Both the position numbers and the translations under genes were made by a program. Positions 41,352 through 53,411 of a stretch of 64,000 bases of DNA are shown here, piece by piece (within the stretch, counting starts at the first letter, position 1; the number at the start of each line of letters is the position of its first letter). The notes beneath the pieces are model-generated. The model saw nothing but the letters and a program-made list of their open reading frames with translations. It was not told the origin of the DNA and did no database searches. The DNA comes from Lineus longissimus (Eukaryota > Nemertea > Pilidiophora > Heteronemertea > Lineidae), in the NCBI RefSeq assembly GCF_910592395.1, contig NC_088325.1:3069501-3133500 (forward strand), written 5' to 3'.

Positions 41352-41480
41352 ATGGCCAAGAGACAGCGATCTCGCAATTGGACTGATACTGAATTTGATG
41401 TTTTAGTGGAGTTCTACTCAGAACTCAATTACAAGCTGGCGAATTTGATTGCCGTTCACATCCATGTCTCGAGGAGGAAA
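41352..41480 (+). pseudogene. Myb/SANT-like fragment of a Harbinger element
   Basis: The plus strand encodes KRQRSRNWTDTEFDVLVEFY, which resembles the start of the Myb/SANT-like DNA-binding domain found in the second protein of PIF/Harbinger transposons. Similarity stops after about 35 residues, where the frame runs into the antisense of the transposase tail. Confidence 0.45.
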
Positions 41481-42480
41481 GTCATCATCCCCTGCGTCAT
41501 CATCAGAGTCCTCGTCATCATCGTCATCGTCATCTGAATCCTCCACTAAGGGCAATCTATCCCGGAAAGCAATGTTGTGGAGCAGGCAGCAGGGCTGAAT
41601 AATAATGCTTGCCTTTTGTGGTGTGTATTGAATCTCCTTGCGGAGGCATCTGAACCGTTGCTTTATGAGATCGTTCTATGATGCATCTGGCTCTTATTTG
41701 CATCCGCTGGAATGCCCTTTCCTGTCTGATTTGGGCATTGGCAAGAGGTGTCAGAAGCCACCTCTTGCAAGGATACCCCGAGTCTCCCAACATCCAACCA
41801 TTCGGTGGATTGTTTTCAAATGCCTGGCCAAAGGCTGAACTGTGCAGAACGAAGGCGTCATGAGACCCTCCTGGAAAACGTGTCACACAGTTATTTATGA
41901 TCATATCCCAATCACAAACTAGCATGACATTAATGCTGTGGTATCCTTTCCGATTGATGTACACGTTTTCGTTGATGTGAGGCTTGCGTATATACGACAA
42001 TGGGTGCCATCGATCGATCCAATTACTCTTGGAAAACCCGTGTAATCAAAAAAATTGGTTTTGACCTTCTGGAGGTCCCTCTCGAAGTAAACGTGTTGGT
42101 TAATGCGTGCTGCAAACGCGGATGACACAGCGCCAATACACCTCGATATTGTCGCAGTGCTCACATGGTGAATATCCCCGATACTAGATTTTCATGCCCG
42201 GTTGCGAAATATCGTAATGCTATACACACTTGCAATGATACTGGGAGGGCGTCATTTCTCTGAGTAGGATGCTCCAACTCCTCCGACAGCTGACGACAAA
42301 ACCGAAACATATGTTCTTCGGGAAACGATATCTCTTGATGAATAAATCATCTCTCATGGAATCCAGCGGATTGAATCGATCCCTGAATACCCGTTCTCGT
42401 CGAAGATTTCGCCTATTCCGTTCCTGAATCAAGCGCAACGTGATTCTGCGTCTACCCTGGACGAAGTCCTCGCGACTAAA
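41430..42480 (-). pseudogene. PIF/Harbinger transposase (HARBI1-like), decayed
   Basis: Minus-strand fragments in three frames give, in order, RRERVFRDRFNPLDSM near 42380, STATISRCIGAV and FPRVIGSIDGTHC (first catalytic Asp), FPGGSHDAFVL and GWMLGDSGYPCKRWLL (second catalytic Asp), a segment with IIERSHK where the third acidic residue is expected, and LLHNIAFRDRLPLVEDS followed by a poly-acidic tail. The order and motifs match HARBI1-type DDE transposases. Several frameshifts and a gap near 42170-42220 make it inactive. Confidence 0.75.
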
Positions 42481-42683
42481 GGAACTCTAGACTACCTTCA
42501 GGTTTAAAGGAACCAAATAAAATAAAGACAGGATAAAACCACTACCTGAAACACTCTTTATGGTAACATTAACCTAGATATTTTAAAGGCACGTTTATGA
42601 AACGCGTTCTTCCTTTAAGGAGTGACTTTATCCTAGCATTAGGGCTAAAGGTACTTTATAAGGCTTTATGAAACATGTCCCAG
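42481..42683. other. Right flank of Harbinger remnant
   Basis: It contains several near-repeats of CTTTA/TTTAAGG and TTTATGAAAC, and ends where unit sequence resumes at GTCAGTAAGTTTT. It may hold the terminal sequence of the Harbinger element, but I could not find a matching left terminus. Confidence 0.35.
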
Positions 42684-43918
42684 GTCAGTAAGTTTTATAA
42701 GTGCGGGAGGGCGTGCGGTAAGGAAAATGGCCAAACAGACGTCATCACCCCGGCCCGGGCGTTAAAACAGACTGGCAGCTCCCATTCTGACCAGAGTTGC
42801 TGATGCCCGATTTTATATGCACCCAGCGAATATTTTTCAATCAAGCACCGGAAAATCTCTATAAATGTCAAGAAAGCACCTGACCACGAACGATTAATGA
42901 CTTCCTTCGGATCTCCGAACATTAACCAAGAGATTGACCCTGACACATATCATTTGATTCAGTCAGGTAGATTTAGGGCAAAAGCAAGCTCGCATACAAA
43001 GATCGATAAATACCACTTTGTTTACATTTGATTCGGGCGAAACCACGGTCATTTGAATAATTAATCTAAATAAGCAAATAGGCTGAATAAGTAATGAATG
43101 CATTCCAAATCTTCCCTAAATCCGAATGCAAGCATTTGAATTACGAGATATGACTTCATAGAACATTTTCCATTGGGTGTATATAAATAATGACCCGATC
43201 GACTGTACGTGACTGTATGTGATTCTGCAGACAACTTGGCTAGACCTAAAGAATAATCTAGTCCAAGAAACCTCGACCCTGTCCGCCGCAAAGCAGAGGG
43301 TCGAGGAAGCCTCATTGATTTACCCGAGACGAACCATACATTTTCAGTGCTTACAGTGGATGCACTGCCATACGAAACGCTCTGGTATTGCAGATTATTC
43401 ACCTGGATCGAGGTTACCCATCCCACAGAAAAACACGTGGCCGGACACCGGAATCTTACGCCCCCAAATCGAGTTCATGACGAGTTCATTGCCGTCAAGT
43501 ACTCGTCTCTGTAATGAGTGAATGGAGGAGACTGGTGAAAGAGTCTAAGAATAATCTAGAACAGAAGAAAACTGAAATCATAAAGTCTGATGAATATTTA
43601 TAGACTTTCCATTATGACTAACAGCCCCAATTCCTCAATCTATCATGTGCCACCTCCAATTCCCCGTGGCATAGTTTGCATCTTTAGATTATAGTTGCCA
43701 TTATCAAGACCAACTCATACCAGTTCGCCCACACCAGCCTCCCTGGAGTCATGAATTCACATCTTGTGAATTCTCAGTTCTAGATAATGTTGTTGTTTGC
43801 CCACGCAATTGATATAGCCTATAGGTCTTCGATGATTTAGTGTGATCTGCTAACTCGGAAATCCTACTCGAATGGTTTTACTAATTTCTTTAAAGGCCAA
43901 ACCTCTCGAAGTGATTTG
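42684..43918. repeat. Tandem-unit spacer leading into gene copy 6
   Basis: It starts inside the unit at GTCAGTAAGTTTT, contains the small conserved minus-strand frame (42695-42946), the TATA-hairpin block (43187-43310) and the 3' flank of copy 6. Its middle is nearly identical to 9860-10320. Confidence 0.78.
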
Positions 43919-45334
43919 CTAACCAACTGGGGTAAACCGTCTAGCGTATTTTATTGTCTCCTTGCTCTGTCCTTTACCCATATCTTTAATAGTTCGTACG
44001 GGCGATAATAGAACGCTATTAGGTAGCATTACTATTATGCGTTCGTTTCTATATTTACTTTGTTTCCGCGGTATCCCAATATGCCAATTCCTGACCGAAA
44101 CAAAGGTCACCGTATTGATCTTTGTGACAGTTTTCAAAGGAGCCAGAGGAGAGCATATGTCTCTGATAAATGTTACACTGGAGAAGAAGTTTTTGTTTCC
44201 GTGTAAAAATAAAGTCGTCGATGCCTTTCGATAGTTCCAAAAGTAAAAATAACGCGGGATCGAAAACACTTCCAATCGCGTTCTAGGCTTAGGAAAGGCA
44301 CGATATAATGCAAGAAATCCTTTATCTGGCCTTTTATAGAGTAAGATATGACCTTGTCTACTGACGCAATAATATCCCAGGGCAGGCTGTCTTACTGTTC
44401 GCCAACTATTCAGTTTATAAGGCGCCTCCTGCCCACCTATCCAAGTTATATCAGATACGGCGAGAGTCTGACGACGCCAGGTCCGTTTGATAACACAACC
44501 TATTACAATGGTTTTTTTCAAGAGAAGCGGCTGGGTAAACATGGATCCCCTAGCTGAACATGGGTGATGACGAGGTAGGATTATTGTATCATGACAACCA
44601 GATAATATCTCAAGCAACTTAAAGACAACCGGTTTATATCCTCTTCTCCGGCGCACGCGGTGGAGCAGCCATAATTTCCCGTTGTTAATATCACTGAACA
44701 TTTCAGTAAAACGAGAGGAAACAGACACATTATGAACGAGTGCGTAAATATTCCTTTGTTCAGGTTGGTAGACAAGTATATTTCTTAAGGCATGAACATG
44801 TCCTCTATCATCTCGATGAACAAATAGTATCGAATTAGAATTGTCGTCAAACATAAACAGCCTGGCTTCATATTTACTCAAAATGACTGACACGGGGGGG
44901 TTGAAAAGGACTGGTTCAGAAATTCGGTACGTTTGGGTGCTTTTTTCCTGAAAGAGCAGTTGTTAAAGTGTAAGTAGATGAGAGCTGCACTGCTTTTCAT
45001 TCTTGTTACCACAGTACAGTGAGACTTTAACCAGGGACCAAGAAACTTCTGGACGGAATGCCTAATGGTATGATTTACTGCCACAATTAAAATCATGTTT
45101 GACTTTGAGACGGATTTTAACCTAACTACGATCGAGTCTTGGCATGTGATAAAACCTTACCTCTGGTTGATACATAAGCCATCCTCTAGTAATCGTTACA
45201 TCCTTCCTCTCCAAACATGCTGCCTTCTCACTGTGCAGTCGGCAAACATGGCCGTCATTATGCCCTGGGGTGTTAATAGTTTTGCAACTTAGCACCAAAA
45301 AGCAAACAAATGCGCAATGACACCTCGACCGCAT
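43919..45334 (-). CDS. Tandem secreted-protein family, copy 6 (two exons, intact, most divergent)
   Basis: Exon 1 is 45161-45334 and exon 2 is 43919-44947, with a 213-bp intron, donor GTAAGG and acceptor TTTCAG, phase 0. The predicted product is 400 residues. The signal peptide MRSRCHCAFVCFLVLSC and the N-terminal and C-terminal parts (RLFMFDDNSN, SVTFIRDICSPLAPLK, ending FTPVG) match the other copies. The middle (about 140-230) differs at many residues, for example HPCSARGSMFTQ in place of HPCSTKHC, and is shorter overall by two codons. The frame is uninterrupted despite this divergence, which favours past or present selection on the protein. The poly(A) signal is the variant AGTAAA. Function unknown. 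Confidence 0.65.
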
Positions 45335-45958
45335 GTTTTTATCAGCAAAACTTGCCTGAATTATTTCTCGATCATGTGTAACCTTCTTGTAAATCCTGCT
45401 TTGGGTTGGGATCATTGTCAGTTATTGCCGAAAATATACGAGACCACTATATCAAACACAGGGTATGATCATGACCACTAGGCAGTATTAATAAACGTTG
45501 CACTAATTCATCCATTATCTTGACCTATTCAATAAAAAATCTGATTGTCTTTTTCAAACAACAACATTTCAACATGAGAGAGCATCAAAACTAAATCTGT
45601 GAAGCCGAATTAGTGCCGATATTTTACAAATACATGTAATTCAACTTGATAAGAAGCATTATTGCCGGCTATTACTGTAGAAGAATTATAATGAAACACA
45701 CCGTGGCAACACCTTGGATACTTTTATTGAATTTCCCATTTGTAAGCAACATATTGGCACTGATGATCGCTCGACCGTACAATTGATCCGGGTATTTCCG
45801 AGTATGATTAGGACAAGCGAACATTGCCGAAAGGAAGGGGACTAAACTGAATGGGGGACTGCCGTACGAACGCACAAACTGAATCCAAACATGCTCGCTG
45901 CAGTGACGGCAAACTCTCCACAAGTTGAACCTCTGCCCGATATGATTCATTATGATAT

Positions 45959-46177
45959 TTGATTCATTTCTGCTTTCTTTTTGCCATCTATAGTCGATCC
46001 TATTATCACTTGAATTACCCTGAAACAGCGTGGTATTCAAATTACTATACCGGCTACTGGCCGCCGGATATTGACAATAGACCCGACGAAAATCTTCGTT
46101 GGTTGGTGAAATTAAGGGGCGAATTATTTGAAAGGCGCTGCTGCAGTTTCTTTGAAATTATTGCTAACGAATCTTAA
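45959..46177 (+). other. Conserved plus-strand open frame in the long-type spacer
   Basis: A 72-residue frame with YYHLNYPETAWYS, NYYTGYW, DIDNRPDENL and WLVKLRGELF, homologous to 12661-12942. Its 5' part is altered by a local rearrangement near 45945. No family recognised. Confidence 0.3.
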
Positions 46178-46349
46178 AATTTCCTGCCTCATTATATCAT
46201 GCGGATGAACGAAATCAATATGCAGAGGTTTAGAGTTTTTCGGACAAATTTGTTCCATCGGAGGAATCGAATTCTCCATTCAAATGTCGGTAAGAAACGG
46301 CCTTCGCATGATATTTGGAGCCTACATGCCGTCGACGCAACCGCTCACA

Positions 46350-46445
46350 TACCGATCCCGATGGCCCAGTGGCTCAGGCATCCGCCTCAGAAATGGAAGG
46401 TCGAGCAGTCGTGGAAGTCGAAGGTACACCGTGCTTTATGAAATT
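46350..46445 (+). repeat. tRNA-like (SINE-like) motif
   Basis: TGGCCCAGTGG, GGTCGAGCAG and the GTGCTTTATGAAAT tail. It is the first of two tandem copies in this long-type spacer. Confidence 0.4.
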
Positions 46446-46513
46446 TGGCACTGTACATAGTTATGTACTTCCTGTAATTACCTATATGCCGTCGTCGTAA
46501 CCGCAATTGTTCA

Positions 46514-46610
46514 CCTACCGATCCCGATGGCTCTGTGGCCCAGGCGACCGCCTCATCAATGGAAGGTAGAGCAGTCGTGGAAGTCGAAGGTACACAGTGC
46601 TTTATGAAAT
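46514..46610 (+). repeat. tRNA-like (SINE-like) motif
   Basis: The second copy, with the A-box-like sequence changed to TGGCTCTGTGG and the B-box-like part to GGTAGAGCAG. It is less tRNA-like than its neighbour. Confidence 0.35.
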
Positions 46611-46832
46611 GCGGCACTCTACTATTAAAACACTCTCCCTGGTTCAGGAAACGAGGCTACGCATTGCTTTATTGATCAACAGAAACATAATGTTTTTTTC
46701 AAGATGTTGTCTCCGATATCTCTCATGCATCGATCGAGTGCGGATTGAAACTAAATGCTGTATTGTTAGGAGACAATGCCTAGGAAATTAATTTTTTTCT
46801 TTCTTGTAGGGAGGGAAACAATGAATACATAC

Positions 46833-47077
46833 TGTTACGATAGGTCTTAGTCAATCACACAAAACGTAACACAAAACGAACTACACAAGTCCATTGCACA
46901 AATGAACACAAGATCGATTCAAAGAACTACCGATAAGTGTATTTAAAACTGGTACAAAAACTATTTATAACGAATTTACATCTTTTGACAGTAACACCAT
47001 CTTACCCGACGACTTGCGTCGTCTCCAACCAATTCCTAACCGGCCGGGATGACCGTAGACAACCGAAGGATGTCACA
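46833..47077 (-). repeat. 3' LTR of element 2
   Basis: On the plus strand it runs from TGTTACGATAGG to GATGTCACA. The adjoining minus-strand purine stretch AAGTGGA precedes it. Confidence 0.85.
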
Positions 47078-47157
47078 TCCACTTAAAAAAGTTTCATCCC
47101 TGATGAAACTAACTCACAAGGAATACTTAGTACCAAATCACCATAAAAATAATCACC

Positions 47158-47246
47158 ATTCTCACAGACACAATACAACTAAAAAAACACCTTACAAAAA
47201 AACACCATTCTCACAGACACAATACTACTAAAAAAACACCTTACAA
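47158..47246. repeat. Short tandem duplication in the 3' region of element 2
   Basis: CATTCTCACAGACACAATAC followed by ACTAAAAAAACACCTTACAA occurs twice in direct tandem, with a period of about 48 bases. Confidence 0.6.
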
Positions 47247-47447
47247 GCATCTTTTACAACCGAAATAGTCTAACAGTCAATCGACTGTGCCACAAAATTA
47301 TCTGTGCAAGTACAAATATTGTTTATATAACAACTACAATGCAGTCAGAACCAGTATTTGAGAAAGTATCAAGCTACTGATAATAAAGTAATACTTCACA
47401 AGTACACTTAGACATTCTTAATATACAAGTTCAGAATGTACATAATG

Positions 47448-47755
47448 CTAAATATTCACTTGACCATGAATTCCGCATTCATCATACAAAGTCTCGAAAC
47501 AGTCCAATGCAAGACACCATCGCATAAGTCTCTGATTGTTATTTTTCGTTTTTTCCAAGAACACTAACGGGTTATGATCCGTGAACACTTTCACAGGAAA
47601 ACTAGGCGAGTTCAAGTACACAGCAAAGTACTCCAAAGACAAAACCAAAGCAAGTGTCTCCTTTTCAACAGTGGAGTAGTTAACCTGGTGCTTATTTAGT
47701 TTCCGAGAAAAAGTAACACACCGGACGGTCAATTCTTGATCTTCTTGCATCAAGA

Positions 47756-47787
<32 letters not shown>

Positions 47788-48592
47788 CATGATCACTGGC
47801 ATCAATTGCAAGCTTGAACTGTTTGGCATAATCTGGTGCTAACAGAACAGGCTCACTGACCAACAAATTGGTGAGCGGAGCTACCACCTGGGACAAGTTT
47901 GGGCAGAATCGCCGGTAGAAACCTATCATACCGAGAAATCGCATCAACGATTTCCTATCATGAGGCGGTGGGTATTCCTCCATCACCTTAACCTTCGCTT
48001 CGTCTGGTCTCACCTGGCCGAATCCTAACTTATGCCCTAGATAGAGAACCTCAGCGTGGACAAACTCGCTCTTTACCAAATTTATGGTCAGATTAGCCTC
48101 TGTGCATCTATCAAAAAATGCTCGCATTGATGCCAAGTGTTGTGCAAATGTGTCATGCCACAAAATTGCATCATCCTGGAACGACTCACAACCATCCACC
48201 CCTGTAAACACCTTATTGATCAATCTCTGGTATGTACTTGAAGCACCTTTTAGACCAAAAGGCATGACTTTATACTGGTAAAGACCATTTGGAGTTGCAA
48301 AAGCTGTGAGCTCCTTAGCTCTGTCTGTCAATGGGATAGCCCAGTATCCCTTGAGCATGTCAAAAGTTGTAATGAACTTAGCCTTGCACACTTTTTCAAT
48401 GCAGTCGTCAACACGCTTGTTTGGGAAACTGTCGCCCTTTGACAAAGCATTGAGGCGCCGAAAATCTTGGCATAGCCGATACTGACCATTCTTTTTTGGC
48501 ACTAAAACACAAGGTGAGCTCCATTCTGAATTGCTAAGTTCTACAAAAGTCATTTGCCAACAAATATTGGACTTCCTCATCTTGCGATTCAC
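47448..48592 (-). pseudogene. Reverse transcriptase and RNase H of element 2
   Basis: The reverse transcriptase shows LVPKKNGQYRLCQDFRRLN, FDMLKGYWAIPL, KVMPFGLKGASSTYQR and FQDDAILW, which carries the catalytic Asp pair. RNase H starts with LAIDASDHAIG. At that point 27 consecutive G (minus strand) replace what should be a short Gly-Gly-Val-Leu codon stretch and shift the frame. RNase H resumes in another frame at MQEDQEL and shows VNYSTVEKETLALVLSLEYF and FTDHNPLVF. A further frameshift near 48560 separates this from the upstream linker. Confidence 0.85.
47756..47782. repeat. Run of 27 C
   Basis: An uninterrupted homopolymer inside the RNase H coding region. The family protein needs only a few G on the minus strand here. 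It may be a real expansion or an assembly error. Confidence 0.9.
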
Positions 48593-49990
48593 TTTTTTTA
48601 GGATTTACCCTATATGGATGTTGTTTGACAGGTTTTGCAACTCCTACATCAATATCACGTTGGATGAGAGGGGTCTGAGTAGGCACATCCCCGAATAAAT
48701 GCTTGTATTCAAGAATTAGCCCATTGACCGCTTTGCGATGAGCAGGATTATTGATGTGGCCAAGTTTGGCATCAAGGTTTTTCAAAACATATGAATTTCG
48801 CAACTTTGGCGAACAACCCGCTTTTTCTCCAAGACCCGACTCACTTTCATCACCCTCAACATCCGTCAACAACAAAACAGGTTTACAGGATTTGTCAACA
48901 TTCTCATCATCGTTACCATTATACTTTTTAAGCATGTTGACATGGCAGAGTCTGTTTTTCTTTGTGCGATCTGGAGTACGCACCACATAATTTAGGTCAT
49001 TGACCTTGCGCTCAATAAAATATGAGCCAGAAAGCTTGGCCTGCAGGGCTTTTTCGCGTAATGGCAAAAGCACTAGGACCTGATCCCCAGGACTGAAAGT
49101 CCTTTCCCTGCTCTTCTTGTCGTACCACGACTTCATCTTTGATTGCGTTTCCCCAAGATTAGATTCTGCCATCTCGCCAACTTCAGACAACTTTAGTCTT
49201 AAGTCTGCAACATAGTCCAAAATATTCACTTCCTTGTCTAAATCATCTTCATTTAGCCATGATTCTTTTAACAATCTGAGAGGACCACGGACTTCATGTC
49301 CAAACACAAGTTCAAATGGACTGAACCCTAAAGACTCCTGCACGCATTCTCGTGCAGCAAATAACACTAAAGGTACACCTTCATCCCACGACTTCTTATG
49401 GTCAAAACAGTATGCTGTTAACATGTTTTTTAATGTGGCATGGAACCGTTCCAATGCACCTTGGGATTCTGGGTGGTAAGCACTGGAAGTTAGGTGGTTA
49501 ATCCCCAACTGATCCATGACTTGGGCAAAAACCTTGGACATGAAATTGGACCCTTGGTCCGACTGTAACGCGTGCTTGGGTAACCCTACCCAGCTGAAGA
49601 ATTTTACCAAACTTTTTATGACAGACTTGGCTGTTCCTCAGAGGGAATGCCTCTGGGAACCTGGTTGAGGTACACATGATTGTCAACAGGTACTGGTTTC
49701 GACTAGAAGTCCTAGGAAGCGGACCTACACAGTCTATCAAAATCTTTGCAAAAGCTTCCCCTACAGTAGAAGGAATAGGATGGAGTGGAGCGGGAGGGAT
49801 ACCTGGTTAGGTTTGCCAACCATTTGGCAGGTGTGGCATTGTCTACAATACCGTACAACGTCAGATCGAAGACCTGGCCAAAAAAAGGCATTAATATGCG
49901 ATGGTAAGTTTTTCTTTTGCCTAGTGTGCACCCATTGGCGAACCGTGGGCCATTTTCAGTACTTCTGATCTGCGTGATTTTGGAACCACA
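48534..49990 (-). pseudogene. Integrase and linker of element 2
   Basis: The minus strand gives the zinc-finger end with YCRQCHTCQMVGKPN near 49840, then LIDCVGPLPRTSSRNQYLL (first catalytic Asp, about 49735), HALQSDQGSNFMSK (second Asp) and SAYHPESQGALERFHATLK (Glu). The C-terminal region follows (SPGDQVLVLLPLREKALQAK, CHVNMLKKYN). The last three hundred bases are the linker into reverse transcriptase. Frameshifts near 49610-49640 and in the N-terminal part break it. All three DDE residues are readable, unlike in element 1. Confidence 0.8.
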
Positions 49991-50099
49991 ATCTGGTGTC
50001 TATAGCGCCAGCGTTCATCACAAGCTGCATTAGGAGGTCGCCAACTCCTCATTAGGACGACAGATTTTTTATAGAAAAACACTGGTTCCTTCCCCGCTC

Positions 50100-50300
50100 T
50101 TACACAACTCCCTGATCACCGTCCTGCTCTTTGATCAGGAGATCTATACTAGTAGGCAAAACACAGACGTTGTTACAATCGCCCTCAACGTCAGTTGACG
50201 GGTTACCGGAACAATCTTTTCCGACAGTACTAGCATCTTCTATGATTACACAGCCATCATCACTATCATCTATCACAATAGGCTCTTTCGCCTTACCCAA
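50100..50300 (-). pseudogene. Acidic interdomain fragment of element 2
   Basis: A short frame with KAKEPIVIDDSDDGCVIIED, positioned between protease and integrase. It fits a linker of the polyprotein that was cut off by the inverted-repeat insertion on its right. No domain recognised. Confidence 0.4.
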
Positions 50301-50340
50301 CTCGCTTTGAGTTTCACATCTACATAATCATGATCAACAT

Positions 50341-50807
50341 TCTATTCTAAAATACCTTGGTACCGTAAAGTCAACTTTTAAATGGAAAATGCATAAGCCT
50401 CGTTCTGAGAGTGGAGTGTTTTGGACACGCAACCAAGATGCTCTACCAAAGTTCCCTCGGGTTGCACTAAAATGTGGAACCATGCACACAGCTCACTTCA
50501 GAAGTTTGAGGCTCTCAAAACACTGTTTCAAACACAAATCAGCCAAGGAAGCATCAACCACCCTAAGTTTTTTAATGAGCACTACACATATTTGCTGAGA
50601 AAAACGCTCCAAATAGCCCATTTGCGCGGATTTTAGCGTCACTTGAGCGAGCCGATCCGGACTTCCTATACGGGCTGCCGTAACATAATGTAAACAACGG
50701 CGCTACCGGCGCTCCGGGCAGGCGATGGATGGAATTTGCCAAATTCGCACATATTCAAGTTATTTCGTGGCCTATCTTTTTAAGTTTGAGGTATTTTAGA
50801 ATAGAAA
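50341..50807. mobile_element. Candidate MITE with 18-bp inverted ends
   Basis: TTCTATTCTAAAATACCT at 50341-50358 is the perfect reverse complement of 50790-50807. The 467-bp interior is non-coding and unlike the gypsy sequence on either side. It abuts the foldback at 50807-50972, and the two together may be one insertion. Confidence 0.55.
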
Positions 50808-50972
50808 TTGAACCCTCGGCTTCGGACCTTGGTTGAGTTACCAAGACACTCTCGGGTGGAGCTAAAATTTCGTCCAAACCCGAGCCGACAGGCGAGGGTT
50901 TGGACGAAATTTTAGCTCCACCCTCGAGTGTCTTGGTAACTCAACCAAGGTCCTCCGCCTCGGGTTCAATTC
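50807..50972. repeat. Long foldback (inverted repeat) with arms near 78 bp
   Basis: The left arm begins AATTGAACCC and runs through CCTTGGTTGAGTTACCAAG and GGAGCTAAAATTTCGTCC. The right arm is its near-perfect reverse complement with only a few mismatches, around a loop of about 8 bases (CCGACAGG). It lies just after the end of the protease frame and would form a strong hairpin. Confidence 0.85.
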
Positions 50973-52731
50973 CTTAAATCAAAAATGTTACAATCCTCAA
51001 GCATGCCAAGATAATTTTCTGGATCACTTGGTGTATTTTGAGCAGCCAACGACTTTGCTCTAGTCATAACACATGAGGGGAAAATACCAGGAAATTCTTC
51101 CTCCAACAGACTAGTGTTGTTCTCAGATACAGGCTTTACAGTCAAAATTGGTTGAACCTTAACCAAACCACCAGCCAAATCGTTACCAAGTATAAAATCA
51201 ACACCTGGAACAGGCGATGACTGTCGAACACCTACTAAAGCATCACCGTTAAAAACATTACAATTGAGAACAATCTTATGTAACAGTACAGCAAGAGTTT
51301 GGTCAGTGTCGGACCATGGGCCTAACCCAACAACATTCTCTAAAATGAGGCTCTGAGAAGCCCCAGTGTCTCGTAAAACTTTCATCGGTACTTTTTTGTC
51401 TCCCACAGACACATAACCCTTAGACACAAATGGTCTGTACTGCTCACTGATCTCATCAGACACTCTTTGCCAATTAGTACTAACCAAAGCATTTGGCGAG
51501 TTCTTATTGTTACCTGAATTTTTCCTTGCAAGGATTGTGCAGTCTGCCATTCTGTGCCCTTCCTTTTTATAATAGAAACACGACATTTTGACATTTGGTT
51601 TGGACACACTCGAATCAGAATTACCAGAACTATTTGAGTAACCGTGGCTACTCTGTGCCCCACTGGCAGAAACCCCACTAGCACTAGTTGCCAGAGTTTT
51701 AGACTCACTTTTCCTTTTATTTTGTTTTGATGGTGATTTTGCCCCTGAGACGCTTGTTTACCAAAAAAACTATTTTTGTGAGTGAGCACATAATCATCAG
51801 CCAACACGGCCGCTTCGTGTAGTTTGGTAACATTTCGTTCATCTAAATACGTCCGAACCTCAGAAGGCAGCTGTCTTTTGAATTCCTCAATGAGGACAAG
51901 TTGCTTTAGGTCTTGGAAACTTTCCTCAACCTCAACAGAAGAACACCACTTCTCAAAAGACACTTCTTTTTCCCTGGCAAACTCAACATAGGTCTGACTG
52001 TCACCCTTCTTTTGTGACCTAAACGTTTGCCTGTATGCTTCAGGCACCACCTCGTACGCTTTCAAAATAGCCGCTTTTACCGCTGGATAGTCAGATGAAT
52101 GGTCTAACGACAGACTAGAATAGGCCTCTTGAGCCTTCCCTTTCAAAACGCTCTGGACCAACAATGCCCAATGATCCCTCGGCCATGCCAAATTTGTGGC
52201 TACCTTCTCAAAATGTGCAAAAAAATTGTCAACATTTTTGTCATCAAATGGCGGGACCAACCGTACATTTCTACTAGCATCAAAAGTGCGGCCCATACCA
52301 ACACCACGAACGGTAGCTCGATGCCTTTCCTCCGCTTACTCTGCCTCACGTAATCTAACCGCTTGTTCTACTTCCTTTTCTTTCAGAGCAAGCATCTGCT
52401 CAGTCTCTACACTTTCCATTTTGATTTGAAAGTCTAACTCCTTCTCACGCATTAGGAAGTTTTGCTTCATTTCGGCCAATTTGAGGCGTGAGAGAGTGAC
52501 AGCCTCACTCTCATCCTCCTCATTCTCATCCACCACCTCAAACTCAATCTCATTCACAACACCTGCTTTCACAAGCTCGTCCACCAACCGACTCAAAAAT
52601 TGAGTCCTCTTCAACTTCGGATCAATGACCACCTTATAATGAGTAGCCAAAGCCACCAAATCAGCTTTCTTATAGGTTTCTAAAAGATCCCACTGTGGAT
52701 CCGCTACAAACTCTTTTACATCAAAAGGCAT
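50966..52731 (-). pseudogene. Gag and protease of element 2
   Basis: The first frame (52336-52731) is a charged helical N-terminal region ending at a TAA. Capsid follows (52296 downward) with a SCAN-like half (YRQTFRSQKKGD, LVLIEEFKRQLPSEVRTYLDE), then a zinc knuckle in which the second Cys is Tyr (CFYYKKEGHRMADC), then protease with the intact motif LRDTGAS near 51385. A frameshift near 51600 joins capsid and knuckle. The protein ends early in sequence leading into the foldback. Confidence 0.8.
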
Positions 52732-53411
52732 GGTTACATTATGTACACTGTGTTCAGAGTAAATACTCAGGCTGAGTCAAAAGTATGATACTACATACAC
52801 TGCCAGGTAAACAGTGTAAGAAATACTGTACACAGCTACAGAACCTTCACCAAAAGAACCAGCACAGTCAGGTTCTCACTAAAAATAATAAATCCAGAAT
52901 ATGACAGATTTATAACACAGACAGTTGCTGCGTCTGAAACTCACATAAAAGACAAGTTTAGCCTACTCAATATATTTTACATATATCACCCAAAATATGG
53001 AACTGCATGACAAGACACAAAAATACACAAATCCTGTGTAGGGCCTACAACAAATCTTAGCGTTTGCTATTGAAGAAGTTCAAAACTTGACACACATTCG
53101 CAAAAAGTGGCGATCAGAAGTAAAATCTCACAAAAGTAACACTTGACACTTGCGTGGCCAGTAACCACATCAAACTTATGTTACAGTTAGTACCGGTGTG
53201 GTACACAGATAAGTCACAAATGGACATCACAAAGTTCAACACACTCTTGAACTAAGGCGACAAACTTTCGCCCGATATTGCAGTGCAGTGTTGTGCATGC
53301 ATGAACACGTGCCGTTTATAACATAACAGAAACGTACAGGAAATGTACATGAAAAAAGCACGTGGGTACGGGATATGATGGCGGTGAAACATTTGGGAAA
53401 ATCGATCTTGG

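Larger units (their letters stand above)
45335..46832. repeat. Tandem-unit spacer upstream of copy 6 (long type)
   Basis: It includes the promoter pair, the long-type block with the plus-strand frame at 45959-46177, and two tRNA-like motifs (46350-46445 and 46514-46610). It is cut at GAATACATAC by the second gypsy element and resumes at 53676. Confidence 0.78.

Noticed and set aside
51382-52296. Element 2 as an intact, active retrotransposon
   Set aside because: It has a stop in gag, several frameshifts, a lost zinc-knuckle Cys, a foldback insertion and LTRs about 5 percent different.
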